A DNA stretch of 54,971 nt from Acidobacteriota bacterium (lineage in GTDB: Bacteria > Acidobacteriota > Thermoanaerobaculia > Thermoanaerobaculales > Thermoanaerobaculaceae). Of this stretch, positions 34,274-41,736 are shown in pieces. The notes under the pieces are model-generated. The model was not told the DNA's origin, searched no databases, and saw only the letters and a list, made by a program, of their open reading frames with translations. The stretch lies in assembly GCA_004298115.1 (NCBI GenBank), contig SCRJ01000158.1, forward strand, positions 1 through 54,971, in the 5' to 3' direction. Each line of letters starts with the position of its first letter. Position 1 is the first letter of the stretch. The position numbers were made by a program, and so were the translations under genes.

Positions 34274-35668
34274 TCACTTCCAGTGGCTCTTGATCCATTC
34301 TTCCGTCTCCGGCAGGCCGCCCTGCATGATGAGGTAGCCGTTGTGCGGCTCCCGGTCGGTGATCTCGTGCGACACCGGGGTGCGCATCAGGCGCGTGACC
34401 TCGGCGCGGTCGCGCGTGTGCCCGAGCACCCAGGACAGCTTCATGAGCGCCGTCTCCGGCAGCATGTTCTCGAGCGGCACGATGCCGAGGTCGAGGAGGT
34501 CGCGGCCGGTGTCGTAGACGTACATCTGCGCGTACCCCCACAGCGTCTGCACCGCCATCACCACGTGCACGCCCGCCGCGATCGCGCGCTCGAGCGGGGG
34601 GTAGAGCGGCTTGTTGACGTGGCCGAGGCCGGTGCCCGCGATGACGATGCCGTGGTACCCCTTCTCGACCAGGGCGTCGACGAGGTCGGGGTGCATCCCG
34701 GGGTAGTAGTACAGGATCGTGGTGCGGTCATCGTAGACGGGGTCGATCCTGACCTTGCGGCCCGCGTCGCGGCGGTTGTACTCCTTGTTCAGGTACGTGA
34801 AGCGGTCCCGGCTCACCGTGCCGAGCGGGACGTCGCCGATGGTGCGGAACGTGCTCCGGTACGAGGAGTGCATCTTGCGGCAGCGCGTGCCGCGGTGCAG
34901 CAGGCCGTAGCGGTCGGACGTCGGGCCGAACATGCAGATCATCACCTCGGCGATGTCGCCCCAGGCCGCCGCGCGCACGGAGTGGATGAGGTTGAGGGCG
35001 GCGTCCGAGGACGGCCGGTCGGACGAGCGCTGGCTCCCGACGAGGACGATCGGCACGGGGGAGTCCTGCACCATGAACGAGAGGATGGCGGCGGTGTGGC
35101 CCATCGTGTCGGTGCCGTGCCCGATCACGATGCCGTCCGCGCCCGCATCGATCTCCTCGCCGATCGCGACGGCGAGGGCGATGTACTGCTCCTTGGCCAT
35201 GTTCTCGGAGAACACCCCGAACAGCTTCTTCGTCGTCAGGTTGCAGATGTCGGCAAGCTCCGGGACGGCGCCGTACAGCTCGCCCGGCGTGAACGCCGGG
35301 ATCACCGCGCCGGTGCGGTAGTCGAGCCGCGACGCGATCGTCCCCCCGGTCCCCAGCAACGTCACCTTGGGGAGCTGCGGGCGGGCCGGGAACGCCTTCT
35401 CCGGGATCTTGTAGAACGCCTCCTTGTACCCCAGCTCGGTGATCTCGGCGACGCGCTCGACGTGGATGCCGATGTTGTAGCCGTTCTTCATCTTGATCAC
35501 GATGTGCAGGTCGTCGAACGTCTCGCTGCGCGGCAGGATCACGCCCTCGAAGACGCTCCCGGCGTCGTTGACGAGGCGCACCTCGCTCCACACCCGCACG
35601 CCGAAACCGGCGAGCGTGGCCCGCGCCCGGCCCTTGTACCCCTTGAGTTCGTCGCGCGCGGCGGTCAC
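34274..35668 (-). CDS. gatD: Glu-tRNA(Gln) amidotransferase subunit D (archaeal type)
   Basis: A protein of 464 residues. An N-terminal small domain (FEGVILPRSE...DDLHIVIKMKNGYNIGIHVE, about 36-72) is specific to GatD. The asparaginase domain follows, with TLLGTGGTIASRLDYRTGAV (Thr110), GHGTDTMGHTA (Thr186-Asp187-Thr188) and RKMHSS (Lys265). GatD supplies ammonia from glutamine or asparagine for GatE. GatDE is the archaeal enzyme; bacteria usually use GatCAB. GTG 35668 overlaps the gatE stop (GTGA). The N-terminal domain argues against plain asparaginase. Confidence 0.93.
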   Translation of the reverse strand: MTAARDELKGYKGRARATLAGFGVRVWSEVRLVNDAGSVFEGVILPRSETFDDLHIVIKMKNGYNIGIHVERVAEITELGYKEAFYKIPEKAFPARPQLPKVTLLGTGGTIASRLDYRTGAVIPAFTPGELYGAVPELADICNLTTKKLFGVFSENMAKEQYIALAVAIGEEIDAGADGIVIGHGTDTMGHTAAILSFMVQDSPVPIVLVGSQRSSDRPSSDAALNLIHSVRAAAWGDIAEVMICMFGPTSDRYGLLHRGTRCRKMHSSYRSTFRTIGDVPLGTVSRDRFTYLNKEYNRRDAGRKVRIDPVYDDRTTILYYYPGMHPDLVDALVEKGYHGIVIAGTGLGHVNKPLYPPLERAIAAGVHVVMAVQTLWGYAQMYVYDTGRDLLDLGIVPLENMLPETALMKLSWVLGHTRDRAEVTRLMRTPVSHEITDREPHNGYLIMQGGLPETEEWIKSHWK

Positions 35669-37629
35669 GGCCGGCCTCCGATCTCGGCGCGCACGGCGGC
35701 GGCGACCTCGGCGCCTGGCACCCGGCCGCGCAGCGACGGCATCGCGAGACCCATCGCCAACCGCAGGGCGCGCTCGCCATCGCCGGTGGCGAGCACGCCG
35801 GCGGCCTCCGCTGCGGCTGCGGCGGCCGTCTCCCGCCATCCCTGCGGCGCCGCGCCGAGCTGGCTGGACGCCAGCATCTCGGCGAGCGACCGCTCGGGCG
35901 CGCCGGCGAGCGCGCGCACGATCGGCTCCCATGCCTCCCACAGGACCGGCGTCGCGGCGAACGCCTGCAGCAGCTCGACCCAGAGCGAGGGGGCGATGCC
36001 GTCCACGTCCACGCCGGCGCGGCGCAGCCCCACCAGGCGCTCGCCGAACAGCAGGCACGCGCGCCGCAGGTCGGCGCCCGCTTCGGCCACGACCAGGTCC
36101 ACCAGGCGCGCGCCGCCCCGCCGGATCAGGTAGTGGATCGTCGGGGTGGGGACGCCGGCCGCCGCGTAGCGCGCCTCGCGCTCCCACGGGCGCGGTGCGA
36201 GCCCCGCCCTCAGGGCGGCGACCCGCTCCCTCCTCACCCGGGTCGGCGGCGAGTCGGTGTCGGGGTACATGCGGTCGGGACCGGGGAGGATGCGCTCGAA
36301 GTCGGTCGAGCCGTCGGCGAACGGCTGCCGGGTCTCGTTCGGGATCCCGTCCACCGCGTCGCGGTAGCGCAGCCGGATCTCGTCGGCCGCCGTGACGGTG
36401 TCGTCCTCAGGCCCCCACACGACCACGACCGCGTCGTCCGCCTCGCAGTGCAGGCGGGCGCGGACCCGCCGCAGCTCCTGCAGCGAGCCGCGGTAGTCGG
36501 GCCACTTCTCAGCGTGGAGCAGGATCGGGCGCTGGTCGAGGTCGGCGATCACCCGCACCCGGCCCGCGAGCTCGTGGGCGAACGTGAGGTCGGGCTGCGC
36601 CGGCCACGACAGGGTGCCGGCCAGGCGCGGCAGACGCACGGCGCGCACCACGAACGGCCCGCCGCCGAGCTCGAACCCGGGGCGCCTCTCCTCCTGCGCC
36701 ACCCAACGCTCCCAACCCTCCCGCCGCAGGAACCCCAGCTCGGAGCTCGCGAACACCTCGGTCACGTCGGCGCTTTCGGCCGCGACCGCGTCGGGGCCCG
36801 TGAAGCCGCGCCGGTGCAACTCGTCGCGCAGCGCCAGGAGGTTCACCTGCCGCACCGCCTCGCCGTGCACGAGGAGGCGCGCCCACCTCGCCTGCGGCAC
36901 CCCTTTGATCTCGACGCGGCGCCCCCCACGCACCGAGACGTTGACGTCCTGGCGGCTGGCGCCGATCCCGACGCGGACGTGGCCGGTGGAGCGGCACACC
37001 CGGCCGATCAGCAGGATCGCCTCCTCGACCTCCTCCGGCGTGCGCAGGTCGGGGCCGGTCACGGTCTCGATGAGCGGCATGCCGAGGCGGTCGGTGCGCC
37101 AGACGATCAGGTGGCCGCGGTCGGAGACCTCGCGGCAGGAGTCTTCCTCCACGCTCACCTGCGTGATCGTGATCTCGCGCCCGGCGAACGGCAGCCGCCC
37201 GTTGACCCCAACGATCGCGGTGCGCTGGAATCCCGTGGGGATCGAGCCGTCCAGGTACTGCTTGCGGGCGATGTGGACCTCGTCCACGATGTCGCAGCCG
37301 AGCATGAGGCACTGCTCGATCGCGACGTCCACCGCCTGCTGGTTCACGAGGAACGGGGGGGTGTCGTCCATCTCGTAGGTGCAGACGTTGTCCTCGTGCA
37401 GCAGATAGATGATGTTCTTCTTGGTCTTGAACTCCATCAAGGCGGTGCCGTCGTACTCGCCCAGCTCCGACAGCGTCGGCCGCATGTGCCGCAGCACCTC
37501 GCCGTCGTGCGTCGTCGTGTAGCACCGCGCCGGGCAACGACAGAACATCTTGCGTTCGGTGAGCAGCTGCTGGTGGACCTCGAGGCCGGCGATCAGGCCG
37601 ACCTGGGCGTAGTCGATGGATTGGGACAC
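35665..37629 (-). CDS. gatE: Glu-tRNA(Gln) amidotransferase subunit E (archaeal type)
   Basis: A protein of 654 residues, close to archaeal GatE length. The GatB-like catalytic half begins GLEVHQQLLTERKMFCRCP and continues TQVSVEEDSCREVSDRGHLIVWRTDRLGMPLIETVTGPDL, VGIGASRQDVNVSVRGGRRVEIKGV. An AspRS-like inserted domain follows at about 270-420 (SADVTEVFASSEL), then MYPDTDSPP, and a YqeY-type tail at about 530-654. It phosphorylates and amidates Glu on tRNA-Gln. GTG 37629 has GGAGGCGCGGC before it. The gene lies 88 bases after the receiver-LpxC gene on the same strand. Confidence 0.93.
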   Translation of the reverse strand: MSQSIDYAQVGLIAGLEVHQQLLTERKMFCRCPARCYTTTHDGEVLRHMRPTLSELGEYDGTALMEFKTKKNIIYLLHEDNVCTYEMDDTPPFLVNQQAVDVAIEQCLMLGCDIVDEVHIARKQYLDGSIPTGFQRTAIVGVNGRLPFAGREITITQVSVEEDSCREVSDRGHLIVWRTDRLGMPLIETVTGPDLRTPEEVEEAILLIGRVCRSTGHVRVGIGASRQDVNVSVRGGRRVEIKGVPQARWARLLVHGEAVRQVNLLALRDELHRRGFTGPDAVAAESADVTEVFASSELGFLRREGWERWVAQEERRPGFELGGGPFVVRAVRLPRLAGTLSWPAQPDLTFAHELAGRVRVIADLDQRPILLHAEKWPDYRGSLQELRRVRARLHCEADDAVVVVWGPEDDTVTAADEIRLRYRDAVDGIPNETRQPFADGSTDFERILPGPDRMYPDTDSPPTRVRRERVAALRAGLAPRPWEREARYAAAGVPTPTIHYLIRRGGARLVDLVVAEAGADLRRACLLFGERLVGLRRAGVDVDGIAPSLWVELLQAFAATPVLWEAWEPIVRALAGAPERSLAEMLASSQLGAAPQGWRETAAAAAAEAAGVLATGDGERALRLAMGLAMPSLRGRVPGAEVAAAVRAEIGGRP

Positions 37630-37695
37630 GCCGCGCCTCCAGGTGCGAGCGCGCGGGGCGCGCGCCAGGCCGGGCGATCATAGCATCGAGCCGGG

Positions 37696-37711
37696 GCCCG
37701 CGGCCGCGGGC
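37696..37711 (-). terminator. 16-base perfect palindrome after the LpxC gene
   Basis: GCCCGCGGCCGCGGGC lies 6 bases after the stop of the receiver-LpxC gene and before gatE. It may be a weak terminator or a processing site. It has no separate loop, so folding is less certain. Confidence 0.4.
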
Positions 37712-37717
37712 GCCGCC

Positions 37718-38995
37718 TCACGACGAGGCGCCGAGGATCGCGCGCTCGAGCGTGATGTTGTCGCGGTGGCCGGTGTATGCGGCGGTGACCTTGCCGCGCA
37801 CCGGGTAGCCGAGCAGGTAGAGGTCGCCGATGATGTCGAGGATCTTGTGGCGCACGAACTCGTCGGGGAAGCGCAGCTCCGTGTTGATGACGTTGTCCTC
37901 GCCGACCAGGATGAAGTTGTCGAGCCGCCCGCCGGAGCCGAGCCCGAGTTCGGCCATCATCGGCAGGTCGCGCATGAAGCCGAACGTGCGCGCCGGCGCG
38001 ATCTCGGCCTTGAACGCCGCGAAGTCCGTCATCGTGAAGTCGTAGAACTGTTCGCCGATCGGCGGCGGGTAGCGCAGCCGGTAGGAGACGGAGAACGTCT
38101 CGGCCGGCTCGATCACCAGGCTCTTGCCCGCCCCGCCCACTTCGTAGCGCCGATCGATGACGAGTTCCTTGCGGGGCACACCCTGATCCACGACCCCGAC
38201 CTCGTCCAACCGCTCGCAGAAGTCGAGCGCGGAGCCGTCGAGCACGGGGATCTCGCCGTGCACCTTGACGAGCAGGTTGGTGATGCCGCACGCGTGCAGC
38301 GCCGCGAGCAGGTGCTCGACGGTGCGGATGCTCTCCCCGTCGCGGGAGAGCGTGGTGGCGTACTCGGTCTCGGCCACCGAGCCGAGGTGCGCAGGGATCT
38401 GCGTCCCCTTCGGCAGCGTCACGAAGTGGATGCCGCTGTTCGGGGGCAGCGGCTGGATCGTCATCCCGGTGCGCCCGCCGGAGTGCAGGCCGATGCCGTA
38501 GATCACCGTGCCCGCGCCGACCGTGCGCTGCTCGGCGGCGCCCTCGCGCAGCAACGGCAGCCCCGGCGGCGGCAGGAACGTACGCTCGTGCTCCGGCTCG
38601 ACCGCGATCTCGAGCGGCGCGCCGCCCGCGCCCTTCGCCGCGAGCGCCCCCGTCAGCGCCTCGAGCACGCGATTGTAGGAGAGCGGCTTTTCCAGGTAGT
38701 CGTACGCTCCCATCTTGATCGCCTTCACCGCGGTGGGTGCCGTGCCGTGGCCGGAGATCATGATCACTGCGGCGTCGGGGTCGAGGCGGCGCAGCGCCTG
38801 CAGCGTCTCCAGGCCGTCGCGGTCGGGGAGCCAGATGTCGAGGAAGACCACGCCGGGCCGGCGGGCGCGGTACAGCTCCAGCGCCTGGGCGCCGCTGCCG
38901 GTGGTGACGGTGCGGAACCCCTCGTCCTCGAGGACGTGCGCCAGCTCGGTCCTGATCCCGGGCTCGTCGTCGACGATCAGCACGAGCGGCTTCAT
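37718..38995 (-). CDS. lpxC: Response-regulator receiver fused to LpxC deacetylase
   Basis: A protein of 425 residues. Residues 1-122 are a receiver domain of the NtrC type: D9-D10, phosphoacceptor D53 (FLDIWLPDRDG), Ser81 in MISGHG and Lys103 in EKPL are all present. Residues 155-425 are LpxC. GIGLHSG starts it; Glu227-His228 (TVEHLLAAL), VLDGSA (251-256), His383 and Asp387 (RHKILDIIGDL) and His410 (TGH) cover the Zn and catalytic positions. LpxC commits UDP-acyl-GlcNAc to lipid A. The frame is continuous. No sensor kinase is adjacent. Confidence 0.94.
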   Translation of the reverse strand: MKPLVLIVDDEPGIRTELAHVLEDEGFRTVTTGSGAQALELYRARRPGVVFLDIWLPDRDGLETLQALRRLDPDAAVIMISGHGTAPTAVKAIKMGAYDYLEKPLSYNRVLEALTGALAAKGAGGAPLEIAVEPEHERTFLPPPGLPLLREGAAEQRTVGAGTVIYGIGLHSGGRTGMTIQPLPPNSGIHFVTLPKGTQIPAHLGSVAETEYATTLSRDGESIRTVEHLLAALHACGITNLLVKVHGEIPVLDGSALDFCERLDEVGVVDQGVPRKELVIDRRYEVGGAGKSLVIEPAETFSVSYRLRYPPPIGEQFYDFTMTDFAAFKAEIAPARTFGFMRDLPMMAELGLGSGGRLDNFILVGEDNVINTELRFPDEFVRHKILDIIGDLYLLGYPVRGKVTAAYTGHRDNITLERAILGASS

Positions 38996-39208
38996 GGCCC
39001 GAGTGTGCGGCGTCGCCCGCTCCCGGTCAAGCCCGCCGGAGCCTGTCGCCGCCGGCCCCGCGGCCGCCCCGGCCCCGGTGCAGCCGGCGCCGCCCCGCGC
39101 CCCTCGTCACCGCCGTGGGAAACCGGCCGGAATGGCCGGGCGCCGGCGGCGGTTTCCCGTCCAAGGATTTCGTCGCACTCGAAGGCGGCTTCACTCGGGG
39201 GGTACACG

Positions 39209-40912
39209 ATGCGGATTTCGACCATGCTCATGGGAGGGTGCTGCGCCCTCGCGCTTCTCATTTCCGGCGGGTCGCTCCCGGTCCGTTCGGTGGGCGCCGC
39301 CGGGGTTCCCGGAGGCCCTCGAGCGTCCGTGACCGTCTCGTCCGCGCCGGCCGCCGTGCCGCTGGCGCTCCCTGGGCCGTCGTCGGTCACGGTCGTGCCG
39401 CACCTCGCCCAGCCCGGCGCGACGCTCCTCGCCTCGGGCACCGTGCCGTTCGCCGGGCAACCGTACTGCCTCTGCCTGGTTCCCAACGGCGCCTTCGCGG
39501 CTGCCGACACCCCGACGCCCACCCCGACGGACACCCCTTCGCCGACGCCGACCGCCACGGCGACCGACACCCCAACCCCGACGCCGACCGCCACCGCGAC
39601 CGACACCCCTTCACCGACGCCGACCGCCACCCAAACGCCGGTTCCGGGGGGACCCGACGTCGCGGTGACCGCGTCGTGCACGCTCGGGGCGGTCGGGTCG
39701 TTCACGATCACGAACAACGGCGGCGCCATGCCGAGCGCCGGCAGCTGGACGCTGACCCTCGACGGCACCCCGATCGCGACCAACAGCTTCCAGCTGGGTG
39801 CCGGGGCGAGCACCTCGATCAACACGTCGGGGCTCTTCGGCGTCCTCGAGCTGACCGCCAGCGGCGGCGGCATCCCCTCCCCGGTCACCGGCTCGGCCAC
39901 CTGCCCCACCCCGACGCCCACCCCAACACCTGTTCCCCCGGACATTGCGATCAACGCGTCCTGCACGCTCGGGGCGGTCGGGTCGTTCATCATCACGAAC
40001 AACGGCGGCGCCATGCCGAGCGCCGGCAGCTGGACGCTGACCCTCGACGGCACCCCGATCGCGACCAACACCTTCCAGCTCGCCGCCGGCGCCAGCACCT
40101 CGATCAACACGTCGGGGCTCTTCGGCGTCCTCGAGCTGACCGCCAGCGGCGGCGGCATCCCCTCCCCAGTCACCGGCTCGGCCACCTGCCCCACCCCGAC
40201 GCCCACCCCAACACCTGTTCCCCCGGACATTGCGATCAACGCGTCCTGCACGCTCGACGGGACCGGATCGTTCGTCATCACGAATAACGGCGGCGCCATG
40301 CCGAGCGCCGGCAGCTGGACGATGACCCTCGACGGCACCCCGATCGCGACCAACACCTTCCAGCTCGCCGCCGGCGCCAGCACCTCGATCAACACGTCGG
40401 GGATCTTCGGCGTCCTCGAGCTGACCGCAAGCGGCGGCGGCATCCCCTCCCCGGTCACCGGCTCGGCCACCTGCCCCACCCCGACGCCCACTCCGACCGC
40501 GACGAACACGCCCGCGGCCGCGCCGGCCGTTGCGCCGGCCGGCGCCCCGCTCAGGGCCACGGCCGTGCCCGCGCCTCCGCGACGGGAGATCCGGCAGGCG
40601 CCGGCCCGGATGGGCGCCCGCACCCTCGCCACGGGAATCGCGTGTGTCGCGTCCGTCGGGATCACCCCGGCCGACACCACGTTCTCGGGGGTCGCCCTCG
40701 TCGCACCCGCGGCGGGCTCGTACGACCTCCTCCTGCTCGACGGCCCGTGCGGCAGCTCGGACGCGGCGATCCTCGCGATCGACGCCCCCGGCGACGCCGC
40801 GGGTCTCGAGGTTTCCCCGCCGATCCCCGCCAGCGGGCGGGTCGGGCTCTTCCTCTTCGTCCTGGCGCTGGCCGCTACGGGCTGGTTCCTGGTCCGGGCG
40901 TCAAGGGGGTAG
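39209..40912 (+). CDS. Secreted TP-rich protein with three 95-residue repeats
   Basis: A protein of 567 residues from ATG 39209 (GGGGGGT 9 bases upstream). A signal peptide is followed by a Thr-Pro tract (about 100-145), then three nearly identical 95-residue units beginning PDVAV or PDIAI and containing ASCTLxxxGSFxITNNGGAMPSAGSW. Each ends in a TP spacer. The pattern is CARDB/immunoglobulin-like. The C-terminus (SPPIPASGRVGLFLFVLALAATGWFLVRASRG, about 535-567) has a short IP motif, one membrane segment and basic end, like IPTL/PEP-CTERM sorting signals. It probably sits on the surface. No function is known. Confidence 0.87.
   Translation: MRISTMLMGGCCALALLISGGSLPVRSVGAAGVPGGPRASVTVSSAPAAVPLALPGPSSVTVVPHLAQPGATLLASGTVPFAGQPYCLCLVPNGAFAAADTPTPTPTDTPSPTPTATATDTPTPTPTATATDTPSPTPTATQTPVPGGPDVAVTASCTLGAVGSFTITNNGGAMPSAGSWTLTLDGTPIATNSFQLGAGASTSINTSGLFGVLELTASGGGIPSPVTGSATCPTPTPTPTPVPPDIAINASCTLGAVGSFIITNNGGAMPSAGSWTLTLDGTPIATNTFQLAAGASTSINTSGLFGVLELTASGGGIPSPVTGSATCPTPTPTPTPVPPDIAINASCTLDGTGSFVITNNGGAMPSAGSWTMTLDGTPIATNTFQLAAGASTSINTSGIFGVLELTASGGGIPSPVTGSATCPTPTPTPTATNTPAAAPAVAPAGAPLRATAVPAPPRREIRQAPARMGARTLATGIACVASVGITPADTTFSGVALVAPAAGSYDLLLLDGPCGSSDAAILAIDAPGDAAGLEVSPPIPASGRVGLFLFVLALAATGWFLVRASRG
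39653..40496 (+). repeat. Three tandem 285-bp units
   Basis: Units start at 39653, 39938 and 40223, each 285 bases (95 codons); the last unit is slightly shorter before it diverges. The second and third share long runs of identical bases, which suggests recent duplication or gene conversion. The repeat keeps the reading frame. Confidence 0.9.
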
Positions 40913-40947
40913 CCGGCGGCGAGGTCGAGACGCGGGAACCGGCGGGC

Positions 40948-41502
40948 TCACGCCGGGCGGACCGCGAAGTGGCAGGTCCTGCCGCCGCGGCGCACGGTCT
41001 CGAGCACCTCCACGCGGCACGGGCGGCCGAGCGCCATCTCGCACACCGTCTGGTGCGTCGCCTTCGTGCACTCGCAGTGCAGGTCGTGCGGGCGCGCCGG
41101 GCGGTTGCGGGCGGCGGGGCAGTAGCAGCCCTTGGAGACCTTGCCGTAGCGAATGTGCAGCGCGCCGTCCTCGACCCATGACTCGAAGCTTTCCGCGTAC
41201 GCCCGCTGCAGGTTCGCGAGGCTTCCCCGGCCCTTCCTCGCGATCTCCGGCTTGAACGCATGGCGCCGGTAGCAGCCGCGGCCGCACGCTTCCAGCAGCC
41301 GCACCTGCGCCGGAGGGTCCACCTCGGCGTCGATCGCCGCGAACAGGTCGGTCAGCCAGGCGTTGACGAACGCGCTCTCCCGGTTGGCGTTCTCGAGTTC
41401 CTTGGCGCACGGCGCCTCCTCGGCGCCGGCCCGGAGGGAAGCCCCGGCGACGGACGCCGCGACGACGCCGAGCGAGGCCTTGAGGAACGTCTTCCGGTCC
41501 AT
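40948..41502 (-). CDS. Exported Cys-rich protein A (paralogue of 44621-45157)
   Basis: A protein of 184 residues from ATG 41502. The leader MDRKTFLKASLGVVAAS resembles Tat signals but has Arg-Lys in place of Arg-Arg. Mature Cys clusters are LEACGRGCYRR (73-77), CYCP (126-128), CECT (143-145), MALGRPCRVEVLE and RTCHF (177). The same order LExxGRxC, CxCP, CxC, GRPxR, RCxF occurs in the gene at 44621-45157, so they are paralogues. It recalls V4R- or L-2-amino-ATC-hydrolase-like metal domains, but I cannot assign a family. It is divergent from the repeat-membrane protein at 41737. Confidence 0.8.
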   Translation of the reverse strand: MDRKTFLKASLGVVAASVAGASLRAGAEEAPCAKELENANRESAFVNAWLTDLFAAIDAEVDPPAQVRLLEACGRGCYRRHAFKPEIARKGRGSLANLQRAYAESFESWVEDGALHIRYGKVSKGCYCPAARNRPARPHDLHCECTKATHQTVCEMALGRPCRVEVLETVRRGGRTCHFAVRPA

Positions 41503-41736
41503 GCCCGCCTCCGCGCGCCGCGCCCGGCGCGGCCGCTTCAACCGGTACGTCCCGCCGACCCGCAGGTTGCAGGCGCGGTCCGTGGATCGTGCCACCCGCG
41601 CAGGGCCGACGCAGGCAGAAGCGCCCCGCCACGTCGCCACCTGCCCCCAGATGGGCTTGGGGGAGACGAGGGTATTCTGACGTCGTGATCTCCGCAAACG
41701 CGGTGCCCAGCGCACCAACGATCTGAGGGTGCAGTC

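Noticed and set aside
34274-35668. L-asparaginase instead of GatD
   Set aside because: The GatD-only N-terminal domain and the overlapping gatE argue against a free asparaginase.
36133-37683. Long open frame opposite gatE
   Set aside because: Antisense shadow; gatE has complete family motifs, this frame has none.
37718-38995. Two genes (receiver and LpxC) instead of a fusion
   Set aside because: The frame is continuous, no stop or internal ribosome site with a start separates the domains at about residue 125-155, and the linker looks like normal protein.
39507-39645. Short repeats that could look like a CRISPR array
   Set aside because: They are in-frame Thr-Pro codon repeats in a secreted protein, with no unique spacers and no cas genes.
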